Source: an uncultured Pirellulaceae bacterium (GTDB lineage: Bacteria > Planctomycetota > Planctomycetia > Pirellulales > Pirellulaceae). Taken from it: DNA of 64,000 nt. Below the pieces are notes generated by a model. It made no database searches and was not told the DNA's origin. It worked only from the letters and a program-made list of their open reading frames with translations. The stretch covers positions 1 to 64,000 of the forward strand of contig CALDYR010000016.1 of assembly GCA_937944405.1 (NCBI GenBank), in the 5' to 3' direction. Shown here piece by piece: positions 8,062 to 16,989 of this stretch; position 1 is the stretch's first letter; each line of letters starts with the position of its first letter. The translations under genes were made by a program, and so were the position numbers.

Positions 8062-9102
8062 CTACCAACCAAGCCCGATCGCTTTGGTTTTGACTTTACA
8101 GACATCGTTGCTGGATGTCATAAACAACGTCGATCCGTCCTCGCCGAAGGTGCAGTTTGACGTTTTGGCGCCCATCAAAATGCGCCCCAAAAGTTTTCCT
8201 TGGGGGCTGAGTATCAAAACTCCGCCAGGCCCTGTTGCCCAAAGGTTTCCTTTTTGATCCAACGCCATGCCGTCGGGCATTCCCGGATCGTGCAACAACC
8301 CACTGGCGTCAAACAGAATTTTCCCGTCACCGAGGGTGCCATCTTTGTTGATTGGAAAAGATTGGTAGATGGGTTTATTTTTATCCGATTGAGCCACATA
8401 CAGCGTGCTTTCATCTGGCGACAATCCAATTCCGTTGGGCCGAGTAAACTCTTTGGTCAGCAACGTAACGGTTCCTTCGGTCGACAAACGATAAACGCCA
8501 TGCCAGTCGATTTCGCGTGCCGATTCGTCAATCAATCCGTAGGGCGGGTCGGTGAAAAACAGCGTACCGTCAGACGCCATCACCAGATCGTTGGGGCTGT
8601 TGAAACGTTTGCCATCGATTTTTTCTACTAATACTGTCTTCGATCCATCAGTTTCGACACGATAAATTCTCCGGTTACCGTGATCACAGGCCACCAACCT
8701 GCCGTCGGGCATGAATAACAAACCGTTGGTTCCAGGTTCTTTGGCAAGATCGTTTTCGGGCCCATCGTAGCCGCTGGGTTTCATGAAAACGGAAACTTTG
8801 GCTGTGACTGAATCCCATTTGTTGATTTGGTTATTGGGAATGTCGCAAAACAAAAGAGCTTTATTAGCCTTATCCCATGCCGGCCCTTCGGTCCAAATGT
8901 GCCCTTGGGAAATGACTTCGATCGTCGCGCTGACGTCGACCAATTCATCCAACGCCGGGTCCAACCTTTCGATCGACCGTTTGACTTCTGATTTTTCAAA
9001 TTTGTCCTGAGCAAACGCCGAGGGGGGCGCTGATGACGTTGTCCAGGCAAGCACAATCGCGGCACAAGCGGCCCATTTAGAAGTTCGTTTCATGATTGTC
9101 AT
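8062..9102 (-). CDS. secreted SMP-30/gluconolactonase-like protein
   Basis: A 346-residue six-bladed beta-propeller of the SMP-30/gluconolactonase/LRE family. The signal peptide ends at about residue 31 (SAFAQ), so it acts in the periplasm or outside. Expected metal-site residues are visible: Glu in EGPAW, Asn in FNSPNDLV with the following FFTDPPYG, and Asp in MPDGMALD. Relatives hydrolyse sugar lactones, but many planctomycete paralogues have no tested substrate. Starts at residue 1 or residue 4 (MKRTSKW, at 9093) are both possible. Confidence 0.88.
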   Translation of the reverse strand: MTIMKRTSKWAACAAIVLAWTTSSAPPSAFAQDKFEKSEVKRSIERLDPALDELVDVSATIEVISQGHIWTEGPAWDKANKALLFCDIPNNQINKWDSVTAKVSVFMKPSGYDGPENDLAKEPGTNGLLFMPDGRLVACDHGNRRIYRVETDGSKTVLVEKIDGKRFNSPNDLVMASDGTLFFTDPPYGLIDESAREIDWHGVYRLSTEGTVTLLTKEFTRPNGIGLSPDESTLYVAQSDKNKPIYQSFPINKDGTLGDGKILFDASGLLHDPGMPDGMALDQKGNLWATGPGGVLILSPQGKLLGRILMGAKTSNCTFGEDGSTLFMTSSNDVCKVKTKAIGLGW

Positions 9103-9204
9103 TGGTTAGAAGCACGGAAGCTAAATGCTAACTATACCCAAAACAATTATGCCTTACAAAGTTTGCGGCACAAATTCACTCCGCTGCTCGCTAGGTAGAT
9201 TTGT

Positions 9205-10107
9205 CTACATCGCCTTCGATTGCGGTTGCGGGGTAGGGTCACTTTGATTTTCGGCTTTAGGTGCCGGTTGGCCTTTGGGACGCGGCGGGTGAAAATTGTG
9301 ATGGCGGCGCGAACACCGGTCTTTAAATTCCGCCAACGCCGACTCACGATCGTCTTGGTTCTTAAAAGCTCGATCCAACGTCTGGTCAAGAAAGCGATGC
9401 GACAACTCCCAAACGGGAATGTCGTCTTTGAGGTACCGGTGAGCGAACTGGCGTTCGTTTTCTGAAACTTCGGCATCCCTTTTTGACACGTTGGCCAACA
9501 CGTAAGACAGATCGGAGAAAACAGTCGGGAATAACCGCTCCATGCAGATGCAAGATTCATCAAACCGTTCGATCGGAAACAAAAAAGCCTTCCCCGTGTT
9601 GAGGGCCTGATGAATGACATCAAGATCGGTGGATGATTTTCCATTGGTCAGAAAGTGAATCTGGCTGTTGGTCTGTGGATGAACGTATTGTTCCACGAGT
9701 TCCGCATTGGCGAAATCGCGGAAATTCATCTTCTGTGCAATACAGTTCACCTCTTCGAAGTGCCGGTGATAAAAGTACCGCGAGATAAAACGGTCGACCG
9801 GTTGGCGAACAAAACAAAGCGCGTAAACATTGGCTTCGGGAAGATCGTATGGCAGGTCCAGCGACAATTTGTGGTCGCTCATGCAGGCCACCCACGGATG
9901 ACAGCGCACGATCGAACTGACGTCGTCTCTGGTGTACTGTTTCGTTTCCAGCAGCGAATTTGAATTGTAATAGTCGTCGCCGAAATTACGGTTCATCAAT
10001 TGCCGCAACGTCGAACCGCCGGCTTTGGGGACATGCACATGCAGCCACGTTTGTCGCATCGGAACGGTACCGCCGTGGGCTTGGGCGTGAATTTCTTCGT
10101 GTGGCAT
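9205..10107 (-). CDS. sulfotransferase family protein
   Basis: A 300-residue protein with the two PAPS-binding signatures of sulfotransferases: the 5'-phosphosulfate loop VPKAGGSTL at residues 26-34 and the 3'-phosphate motif FVRQPVDRFISRY near 118-130. It would transfer sulfate from PAPS to a carbohydrate or other acceptor; the acceptor cannot be told. The C-terminal 40 residues are a basic then Pro/Gln-rich tail (PPRPKGQPAPK) that looks disordered. Planctomycetes carry many sulfatases and sulfotransferases. It lies 3' of cysE on the same strand with a 210-bp gap; sulfur metabolism is a shared theme but not proof of linkage. Confidence 0.85.
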   Translation of the reverse strand: MPHEEIHAQAHGGTVPMRQTWLHVHVPKAGGSTLRQLMNRNFGDDYYNSNSLLETKQYTRDDVSSIVRCHPWVACMSDHKLSLDLPYDLPEANVYALCFVRQPVDRFISRYFYHRHFEEVNCIAQKMNFRDFANAELVEQYVHPQTNSQIHFLTNGKSSTDLDVIHQALNTGKAFLFPIERFDESCICMERLFPTVFSDLSYVLANVSKRDAEVSENERQFAHRYLKDDIPVWELSHRFLDQTLDRAFKNQDDRESALAEFKDRCSRRHHNFHPPRPKGQPAPKAENQSDPTPQPQSKAM

Positions 10108-10317
10108 GTTGGAATTCAGCAGTCGCTGGGTTAGACATAAATTTGAGTGCTATCATCATTCCACTGTTCGAAAGGCGAGGCAATATCAATCACGCGTGCT
10201 ATCATTTGATTCACTGGAAAATGATGTCCAGCGTGCGGGTCTGCGTCTTCATCGACCGTCAGCGACGGGGCGTTTAATCGACGTTTGTTTGGAAAAAGCG
10301 AGTCTGCTCACCATTGC

Positions 10318-11301
10318 TCAAATTTGAAAATCAATGGGTGGTTCCAAATCTTCGTGGACTTGGTTGCGAATTCGCAGCCGTGGTTTTTCCATGATTACTG
10401 TGGTGAAGGGATCGACAGACTCCGTCAGCCAGACACTGGACCCGATGACCGAATCGTGCCCGACAATGGTTCTGCCTCCCAGCACCGTTGCGTTGGCGTA
10501 GATCACGACGTTGTCTTGGAGCGTGGGATGTCTTTTGGTTCCCCTCACCAAATCACCGTTTTCGTCTTTGGGAAAACTGAGCGCTCCGAGCGTAACACCT
10601 TGGTAGATTTTCACGTGTTCGCCAATTTCGCACGTCTCACCGATGACCACCCCGGTGCCATGATCGATAAAAAAGTGGCGCCCGATCTGTGCCCCCGGGT
10701 GAATGTCGACGCCTGTTTCACCGTGTACCCACTCAGTCATCATGCGTGGAATAAATGGGATTTTGAGCACATGAAGTTCATGTGCCAATCGATAAACCGA
10801 AACGGCGGTGAAACCAGGATAGCACAAAATGACTTCGTCCAGATTTTTGCACGCCGGATCACCGTCATAAGACGCCTGAGCATCGGTTGCCAACACGTCA
10901 CGAATGTTTGGCAACAGTCCTAAGAAATGCTCAGTCAATTCCACGGAAAGACTTTTGATTCGGTCGTTTGAAACTTTTTCTCCGAACACCGCTTGAGTAC
11001 CAATTTCCTGACAGGCTTCTTGGTGGCGCGCGATGGCGATTTCGATCTGTTTCGAAAAGTGGGTTTCGACAAATGCGAATTGCTGTTCGATGCGGGCCTT
11101 TAGTTCATCCGGGCAGGTTTCCTCACAACGGATCAGTGGATTGACGATCTTGCGAAGCGTCTGAATAATTTCGACCAACAGATCGTAGTCCGGGATAGGC
11201 GAATGGTTCGCTTGCGACAATTTCATTGGTTCGGCGATTCGCCGCACCAGCGATTGCAATAGATTGTCTGATTGGGTTGGGGACGATTTAGAAGCGCTCA
11301 T
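10318..11301 (-). CDS. cysE: serine O-acetyltransferase (CysE/EpsC type)
   Basis: A 327-residue acetyltransferase that makes O-acetylserine from serine and acetyl-CoA, the entry step of cysteine synthesis. The left-handed beta-helix of hexapeptide repeats covers about residues 195-310. By alignment with the E. coli enzyme the catalytic set is Asp199 (VDIHPG), His214 (IDHGTG) and His258 (KRHPTL). The N-terminal helical domain is longer than in E. coli CysE, as in the EpsC group. It is divergent from the CuZn permease across a 120-bp gap that contains a TATAAC at 11362-11367. Confidence 0.93.
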   Translation of the reverse strand: MSASKSSPTQSDNLLQSLVRRIAEPMKLSQANHSPIPDYDLLVEIIQTLRKIVNPLIRCEETCPDELKARIEQQFAFVETHFSKQIEIAIARHQEACQEIGTQAVFGEKVSNDRIKSLSVELTEHFLGLLPNIRDVLATDAQASYDGDPACKNLDEVILCYPGFTAVSVYRLAHELHVLKIPFIPRMMTEWVHGETGVDIHPGAQIGRHFFIDHGTGVVIGETCEIGEHVKIYQGVTLGALSFPKDENGDLVRGTKRHPTLQDNVVIYANATVLGGRTIVGHDSVIGSSVWLTESVDPFTTVIMEKPRLRIRNQVHEDLEPPIDFQI

Positions 11302-11421
11302 GAATTCTCTGCCCAGTTTTCGGGCTGCGAAGGTATGACGTTACAATGTTTGTCGATAGAGTATAACGCTTGAGCCCGTTTTTCCGTAGATAGTCGCCTG
11401 CACGGCGGTGGGGCATTGCTG

Positions 11422-12630
11422 ATGAGTTTCCTTGCGTCAATCTGGTCCACTTTATGCGAACTATCGCCTTGGTTGTTGTTGGGAATGTTTTTCTCAGGAC
11501 TGTTGCATGTCGTTTTACCGAAAAAATTTGTACGCCAAAGCCTGCGCGGACTTCCGGGAGTACTCAAATCGGTAGCCATTGGCGTCCCGTTGCCCCTATG
11601 TTCATGCGGAGTGATACCGGCGGGAATTGGCCTAAAAAAAGACGGAGCCAGCGATGGCGCGACGGTCGGTTTTCTGATCAGCACTCCTCAGACGGGAGTC
11701 GATTCGATGTTGGTAAGCGCGACGTTTTTTGGATGGCCGTTTGCAATCTTTAAACTCGCTGCTGCCGCGGTGATGGGAATCGTCGGTGGCGTTTGGATTG
11801 ACCGCAAACCCATTGAAGCCGCAACGATCGATGATTCTATCTCCCCCTCCCCTGCCCCGCACACCGACGAACAAAGACGCTGCTGGAGTCGACTATTGCC
11901 GCATGCGATTGATATGCTGCGGTCTATCTGGGTGTGGTTGGTGATCGGGATCTTCGTTTCCGCAGCCATCAACCAATTCAATACCGCACCACTGACCGCT
12001 GAGATTAATCATTGGGGATTGCTGCCGGCGATGCTGTTGGTGTTAGTGTTTTCCATTCCGCTGTATGTTTGTGCGACCGCTTCGGTCCCGATCGCTGCGG
12101 CGCTGGTGAATTCAGGGTTTCCACCGGCCGTGGCGTTGGTGTTTCTGATGGCCGGACCGGCAACGAACGTCGCCACAATGGGAGCTATCCGTTCCAACTT
12201 AGGCACCCGATCACTGTTGATTTATTTGGTGACGATTATTGTGGGGAGCCTATCTGCGGCCTATCTTTTCGATGCGCTGACCCTAGTTACAACGGCCACT
12301 GGTACCGTCCACATCCATAACGTAACCGCGTGGTGGGCTCAGTTGTCGGCGATGATCGTGTTGGGATTGATTGGATACTTCGTGTTTGAAAACCTGATAA
12401 AGTGTCGGCGCTTCAAAGCCCCCCAAGAAAACGCCCTTCACCAAACGATTTCAATCGACGGCATGTCGTGTGGCAACTGCGTAAGGAAATTGGAGACGCT
12501 CATTCAAAATCAAACGGGCGTCGAATCGGTCTACGTGAATCTTGCCGACGGTCAAGCGACGGTGGTAGGCGACTTCGATCTTGAACAGTTGAAGAAAACG
12601 ATTACCGCCAGCGGATTTGTGCCGCATTAA
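11422..12630 (+). CDS. SO_0444-like Cu/Zn efflux permease fused to HMA domain
   Basis: A 402-residue inner-membrane permease (ArsP_1/DUF318-like fold) with about eight membrane segments. Key features are LPLCSCGVIPAG at about residues 57-68, the family's cysteine motif, and the matching second-half blocks PLYVCATASVPIAAAL and LMAGPATNVA. A heavy-metal-associated domain at about 330-400 carries GMSCGNC, the usual Cu(I)-binding pair of cysteines. The N-terminal part matches the SO_0444 Cu/Zn efflux family. The fused HMA domain likely delivers or senses the metal. The ATG at 11422 follows GGTGGGG; a TTG six bases earlier is also open. Confidence 0.85.
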   Translation: MSFLASIWSTLCELSPWLLLGMFFSGLLHVVLPKKFVRQSLRGLPGVLKSVAIGVPLPLCSCGVIPAGIGLKKDGASDGATVGFLISTPQTGVDSMLVSATFFGWPFAIFKLAAAAVMGIVGGVWIDRKPIEAATIDDSISPSPAPHTDEQRRCWSRLLPHAIDMLRSIWVWLVIGIFVSAAINQFNTAPLTAEINHWGLLPAMLLVLVFSIPLYVCATASVPIAAALVNSGFPPAVALVFLMAGPATNVATMGAIRSNLGTRSLLIYLVTIIVGSLSAAYLFDALTLVTTATGTVHIHNVTAWWAQLSAMIVLGLIGYFVFENLIKCRRFKAPQENALHQTISIDGMSCGNCVRKLETLIQNQTGVESVYVNLADGQATVVGDFDLEQLKKTITASGFVPH

Positions 12631-12632
12631 AG

Positions 12633-12762
12633 TTTGGTTCTTCCCGGGACTCTGTGGCACCGCACACGCCGCAAAGTTACCGTTTCGAGTGACTGATAAG
12701 GGGATTGCCCGAATTCCACTACGATTTCCAGACTTGCCACTAACTAAAATCCATGAAGAACC
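12633..12762 (+). repeat. dispersed intergenic repeat, copy A, with terminal inverted repeats
   Basis: Starts GGTTCTTCCCGGGACTCTG and ends ATCCATGAAGAACC, so the ends GGTTCTTC and GAAGAACC are perfect 8-bp inverted repeats. Inside, the blocks GTGGCACCG, CACGCC, AAAGTTACCGTTTC, GGGGATTGCCC, CCACTACGATTTCC and CTAAAATCC match the copy at 3062-3237 (minus) in the same order. It fills the gap between the permease and slyX. Confidence 0.65.
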
Positions 12763-12781
12763 TAAAGTTTAGAGAGCAGCC

Positions 12782-12994
12782 ATGACCGATCTTGAGAAAC
12801 GTGCGACCCATTTAGAGATGTCGGTCGCCCACCTACAACATGATCTTGAGACACTTGAAAAAGCAGTGCTCGACAACACCGAGAAGCTCGATAGGGTGCT
12901 CGCGGCGCTGGAGCGCCTGACCCAAAAAGTCAGCTCCGCAGAGGAACCAGCCGAACAACGCGATTTAGAGGATGAAAAACCACCGCATTATTGA
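12782..12994 (+). CDS. slyX: SlyX family protein
   Basis: A 70-residue coiled-coil protein. The heptad-rich helix runs over residues 3-50 and the C-terminal EKPPHY is the hallmark of the SlyX family. E. coli slyX has no established biochemical role; it lies near slyD there. A ribosome site GAGAGCAG precedes the ATG. It is convergent with ilvE, about 125 bp away. Confidence 0.85.
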   Translation: MTDLEKRATHLEMSVAHLQHDLETLEKAVLDNTEKLDRVLAALERLTQKVSSAEEPAEQRDLEDEKPPHY

Positions 12995-13120
12995 TCTAGT
13001 AATCGAATCGGTGATTCTGATCCGCGCCCCCCCCAACTGACCAATTCGAATTGAAATTGATCGAGGCACGCACGATACAGAAAACGGCCCAATAAGCATC
13101 CCAGATGACAACCGGCGCCC

Positions 13121-14050
13121 CTAAGACGTCGTTGAAACCGGCGAAAGCCAGTCCCATTTGTCGGGGGTTGAACCATCAAACAGCCCAAAGAAATTCGACT
13201 GAATTGCTTCGGTGATCGGGCCACGGGAACCAGTACCGATTTCGATCCGATCAACGCTACGCACCGGCGTGATTTCTGCCGCGGTTCCGGTCATAAATAT
13301 CTCGTCGGCGATGTACATCAGTTCGCGCGGCAGTTGTTGCTCAATGACTTCGTACCCCAGATCTCGGGCAATCGTGATCGCAGAATCGCGGGTGATCCCC
13401 CCCAGTATCGAAGCGGCCAGCGGAGGTGTGTAGATCGCTCCGTCCCGAACGAGGAAGATATTTTCTGCGGACCCTTCGCTGATCGTACCGTTGGCAGAAA
13501 CGGAGATGCCTTCGGTGTAACCGTTCCGTCGTGCCTCGCCCCCGATTAAATTCGCATTGAGATAGTGGCCACCGGCTTTGGCCAACACGGGAATCGCGGC
13601 ACTGGTCGTTCGGCTCCAAGATGAAACACAGCAATCGATCCCCCGGGTGATGCCTTCTTCACCAAGGTAAGCCCCCCACTCAATCGCCGCAACGATGACA
13701 TCAACGGGAACGTCAGGATTAGGCACCACCCCCAAAGAACCCGCGCCCAAAAAAATCAAAGGGCGGATATAAGCGTTCCCTAGTTCGTTTTCTGAAATTG
13801 ATTTCTTGCACGCCTCGGCCATCTGTTGCTGAGAGAACGGCATCTCGATGCGATAAAGTTTTGCCGAATCGGCCAACCTTCTCAGATGTGCGTCCAAGCG
13901 AAAGATTGCGGGCCCGTTCGCCGTTTCGTAGCTGCGAATCCCCTCGAAAACACTGGTGCCGTAATGAAGCGCGTGAGCCATCACATGAACGGTGGCTTTT
14001 TCCCAAGGGATAATCTCGCCGTTCATCCAAATGAATTTGCTGTTGGTCAT
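13121..14050 (-). CDS. ilvE: branched-chain amino acid aminotransferase
   Basis: A 309-residue class IV PLP aminotransferase that interconverts branched-chain amino acids and 2-oxo acids with glutamate. The PLP lysine is Lys158 in LAKAGGHYLNANL. GTISEGSAENIF and the phosphate-binding GGITRDS and MTGTAAEI blocks are intact. Length matches IlvE rather than D-amino acid transaminase or aminodeoxychorismate lyase. It stands alone, with no ilv or leu genes nearby. Read the other way, small frames over this gene are shadows. Confidence 0.93.
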   Translation of the reverse strand: MTNSKFIWMNGEIIPWEKATVHVMAHALHYGTSVFEGIRSYETANGPAIFRLDAHLRRLADSAKLYRIEMPFSQQQMAEACKKSISENELGNAYIRPLIFLGAGSLGVVPNPDVPVDVIVAAIEWGAYLGEEGITRGIDCCVSSWSRTTSAAIPVLAKAGGHYLNANLIGGEARRNGYTEGISVSANGTISEGSAENIFLVRDGAIYTPPLAASILGGITRDSAITIARDLGYEVIEQQLPRELMYIADEIFMTGTAAEITPVRSVDRIEIGTGSRGPITEAIQSNFFGLFDGSTPDKWDWLSPVSTTS

Positions 14051-14149
14051 GGGTATCGCGCTCTTGATTCTGTAATGCTAATTTCTTGTGATTTTAATGG
14101 TATCGTTTTTCGATTTCCTCGACGACCCCGCTGTTTGTCGATGCCCAAA

Positions 14150-14190
14150 GCCAAAAAAAAGTCAGCAAGCGTTTCACGCCTGCTGACTTT
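14150..14190 (-). terminator. rho-independent terminator of the DUF1559 gene
   Basis: On the minus strand, AAAGTCAGCA pairs with TGCTGACTTT around a 13-base loop, followed by a run of eight or more T. It is about 85 bp after the DUF1559 stop codon and before ilvE. Confidence 0.85.
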
Positions 14191-14273
14191 GAATTTTATT
14201 GCCTCCTTGGGGAGGGCGTTGGAGCCACCGCCACCTAGGGTGGCAGATCGGAGAAAAACTTTCGGGGAAAAAC

Positions 14274-15389
14274 TTAAAATCCGTTTAGGGCTTCGCCACC
14301 AGCGCGAGTCGAAAATGCTTGCCAAGTTCGGCGATCAATGTCGTCGCTACGGAAATCAGTTGAACCGTCGACGCGGCAGACGTTGACACCACCACTGTGG
14401 AAGCTTCGCGCCGTGATTGCAGCATAGGTGCGGGCCATCATAGTCCGGCCTTCTTGTTGATTGGTCCAATCGATGTCAAACTCTTGTCCGCCGTCAACGT
14501 GAATCACACTTGTGTTGGGCGTAAAAGTTGACGTAAATGAAGCCTGATGGGCCCGGCCATCGACCCACTCAGTATGTCCTGAGTTAGATCTAAAATCTCC
14601 TCCCATTGCGACGACATCGGTCGGCGTGGCGGGCATCGCAATGTCCCCGGGTTGGCCTAAATTGCGGAAATAAGGGGTGTACGCTTTGACCTCACCAAAG
14701 AGCATCGTGTTGCTGGTCCCGTCGGTGATTGAGCCGATCGCAATCCTTCGATTCACAGCCAACGCACCTTGGCCATTTCGATTACCTTGGGGGTCCCAAA
14801 CAAACCAATCACCGGCGTTGGATGCGTAATTCAACGGGTGATGGATCGCGTTTCCAGAACTATCAAATCGCGTGGTGCTGTTGGTTTCGCTAGGGCACTG
14901 GTAGATCGGAATTCTGGCCGAAGGCATCTTCACCGTCTCTCCGGCAATCGTGATGTCCGGCGTGTTGGCGTAATCAAGATTGAAATCGATCTGGCTTTCC
15001 AAATTGCCTTGCTCCAAAAACGGCAAAATTTGCGCTTGTGCAGACCAACCGCGCACGTCGGTATTCCCGCCCTGTCCAAACACAACGCCAACCGGCGGTT
15101 TCCACGACGCGGGCAACTTCATAAAACTTGATTCAAAATTCAAAGTGGCCAATGCCATTTGACGCAAGTTATTCGCACAGGTGATTCGCCGTGCCGCTTC
15201 ACGTACTTGCTGGACAGCCGGCAACAACATGCCGATCAAGATGCCGATGATCGCAATCACGACCAGCAGTTCGACTAAGGTAAAACCAAAACTTTTAACA
15301 GCAGAACGTTTAAAACCAGAACGTTTAAAACCAGAACGCTGACGGTTATTGCACGTCATGCAAAAACGCGGAGACGGAAAATTCTTCAT
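14274..15389 (-). CDS. DUF1559 protein with type IV pilin-like N-terminus
   Basis: A 371-residue protein. Residues 34-58 carry the prepilin cleavage and methylation site ([19 protein letters not shown]), then [15 protein letters not shown], the signature of planctomycete DUF1559/SBP_bac_10 proteins. The C-terminus has the family's H-x-GG-x-N-x-x-x-DGS motif ([14 protein letters not shown]). These proteins are expected to be anchored by the N-terminal helix after prepilin peptidase processing, with an unknown external function. The leader is long and contains a tandem [11 protein letters not shown] coded by repeated DNA at 15304-15346. A terminator follows at 14150-14190. Confidence 0.9.
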   Translation of the reverse strand: MKNFPSPRFCMTCNNRQRSGFKRSGFKRSAVKSFGFTLVELLVVIAIIGILIGMLLPAVQQVREAARRITCANNLRQMALATLNFESSFMKLPASWKPPVGVVFGQGGNTDVRGWSAQAQILPFLEQGNLESQIDFNLDYANTPDITIAGETVKMPSARIPIYQCPSETNSTTRFDSSGNAIHHPLNYASNAGDWFVWDPQGNRNGQGALAVNRRIAIGSITDGTSNTMLFGEVKAYTPYFRNLGQPGDIAMPATPTDVVAMGGDFRSNSGHTEWVDGRAHQASFTSTFTPNTSVIHVDGGQEFDIDWTNQQEGRTMMARTYAAITARSFHSGGVNVCRVDGSTDFRSDDIDRRTWQAFSTRAGGEALNGF

Positions 15390-15663
15390 TTATAGGGATC
15401 CTCATGAACCAAACCAACTGGAACTCGCACGACCATGGAAATGTTGTCGGCGAGGGTCTTCCGAGCGTGGCTGGCTGCTGGGATCCAAAGAAGGAAACCA
15501 AGATGGCTTGCTGCGTCGTCAAAAAAGACTAAAGTGTTTTTACAGATTGAACATACAATCTCTGGAGGCATTATCGGAACAACAGGTCTCCCCGCAAGCC
15601 ATTAAAAGCCCATTTCAGTGAATTTCTGGCTGGATTTTCGCCGAAAGACAGAAAACTTCAAAT
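15390..15663. other. divergent promoter region
   Basis: The gap between the DUF1559 gene and hemP. It should hold both promoters. A CGGAGACC-like stretch and GGAGGCATTATCGG near 15564 are visible, but I do not see a clean Fur box. Confidence 0.3.
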
Positions 15664-15840
15664 ATGCCGGACCAGACTCCACCTGAATCCATTACCCCCA
15701 ACGACGCCTTTCCGGAGCTGCCGAAGATCATCAAATTTGACTCGCTGGCGAGATGTGGTGATGAGGTCTGGATCGAACACAACGGACAGATCTATCGTCT
15801 GCGCAAAACGCGGCAGGAGAAACTGATTTTGACAAAATAG
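15664..15840 (+). CDS. hemP: hemin uptake protein HemP
   Basis: A 58-residue protein starting MPDQTPPES. Its C-terminal half has the HemP signature: EVWIEHNGQIYRLRKTR, then QEKLILTK at the very end. HemP proteins are found beside haem uptake genes in proteobacteria and as solitary genes across planctomycetes. In Burkholderia a HemP acts as an activator of haem-receptor expression; the role here is not known. There is no TonB receptor or haem ABC transporter nearby. The next gene, on the minus strand, ends 13 bp after the stop. Confidence 0.85.
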   Translation: MPDQTPPESITPNDAFPELPKIIKFDSLARCGDEVWIEHNGQIYRLRKTRQEKLILTK

Positions 15841-15853
15841 CGTTAATAGCACG

Positions 15854-16324
15854 CTACTTCTGAAGCCTCTGCCGAATTCTTTCAATCCGTTTCCGGTTTA
15901 CGCCTAGGTCCGATCTCCCCACGCGGGATGCCGAACGGAAATGGATCAGCCGATCTTCTGGTATCGCCAGAAATTCGACGTCGTCTACAAAACGAAACAC
16001 TGTCGATCGGAATTCATATCGCAAATAATCCGCTTCTTCATCGATCAGGGTGGCCTGCGGAAAGTGGGTTGCGACGACCTCTTTGATTCGATTTATTTCG
16101 GTCTTGGCGTCTTGGGCACCTAACGAAAACGCGATCGGTGGAAGCGCGTGATCTTGAGAATCGGTCATCGATGCGACGCAATTGGGACTGCCAAGACACG
16201 GTAACAAACGCCCGTCGAACACACCCAACTCAGGGGCTTCGGGACCGAAAAAACTCAGCATTGCCAGACCTATCAACATAACGCAGGAAACGATTAAAAA
16301 CTTCCTCAAAAATTTTTTCAGCAC
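15854..16324 (-). CDS. DUF1499 family protein
   Basis: A 156-residue protein with an N-terminal membrane anchor (residues 9-27). It has the DUF1499 motifs LGSPNCVASM at about 44-53, FRFVDDVEFL at about 110-119, and IHFRSASRVGRSDLGVNRKRIE near the end. The cysteines 43 and 49 are the usual pair. The function is unknown; the soluble part probably lies outside the inner membrane. It follows the gene at 16346-16762 by 21 bp, so the two are probably co-transcribed. Confidence 0.85.
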   Translation of the reverse strand: MLKKFLRKFLIVSCVMLIGLAMLSFFGPEAPELGVFDGRLLPCLGSPNCVASMTDSQDHALPPIAFSLGAQDAKTEINRIKEVVATHFPQATLIDEEADYLRYEFRSTVFRFVDDVEFLAIPEDRLIHFRSASRVGRSDLGVNRKRIERIRQRLQK

Positions 16325-16345
16325 GACAGTTCGTTCAGTTAAAAA

Positions 16346-16762
16346 TCAAGAAAATAAGTTCAGCACCGATAACGCGACAACCGAAAAAATGATCGCCCCA
16401 GCGGTCAATAGTATCAGATTTCGGTTCGGTCGATTACCGCGCACAATAAGCCCTTGCGACCATTTTTCGAGCTTTATGCTTTGTTGCTCAACGGTAGCAA
16501 ATAATTCGACCTGAGTCTTATTGGTACCCTGCCGGCGTTCGTCGTCTTTGACCACCCCGTATACTTCCTGCCAAGGGTGGTCGGATTGTTCACGCCGTTT
16601 AATTCGTGCATGAAAACTGAAAATCTGAAGCCACCCAGGCCGCTGAACCGCATGCAACTCTAATTCTCGGATTTCAGCCGAATTGCCATAAATTCCGTTG
16701 CGTTCCATCCAGGAACGCACGTCTTTTTCCGTGACTCGATTGCCGATAACGCGCGATAACAT
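16346..16762 (-). CDS. hypothetical protein with C-terminal membrane segment
   Basis: A 138-residue protein I do not recognise. The soluble N-terminal part begins MLSRVIGNRVTEKDVRSW and contains ELELHAVQRPGWLQIFSFHAR and EVYGVVKDDERR. Residues 116-137 form one hydrophobic helix at the C-terminus (LILLTAGAIIFSVVALSVL), as in tail-anchored proteins. It is the first gene of a likely two-gene unit with the DUF1499 gene. Confidence 0.65.
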   Translation of the reverse strand: MLSRVIGNRVTEKDVRSWMERNGIYGNSAEIRELELHAVQRPGWLQIFSFHARIKRREQSDHPWQEVYGVVKDDERRQGTNKTQVELFATVEQQSIKLEKWSQGLIVRGNRPNRNLILLTAGAIIFSVVALSVLNLFS

Positions 16763-16989
16763 TTAGGATTCTCCGTGGATTGGGGAGGCATCTCTGACAA
16801 ATCAGTTGATCAACCGTCAGCCACCTCGAATTACCACCACCATTTGTCGCAATGCCGGGGCTTAGCCGCTAAATTTCAGCCAGAAAGAACGTCTATCATC
16901 AAGAAAGTCTGTATTTATTGGATTTTCGTTATAATATGGAGTACGGATCGGTTTTACCGTTGTTTGAATTTTGCCCCGCGAGCTTATCC

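Noticed and set aside
7817-8257. 146-residue plus-strand ORF
   Set aside because: It runs antisense into the SMP-30-like gene, has no ribosome site, and its composition is that of a shadow frame.
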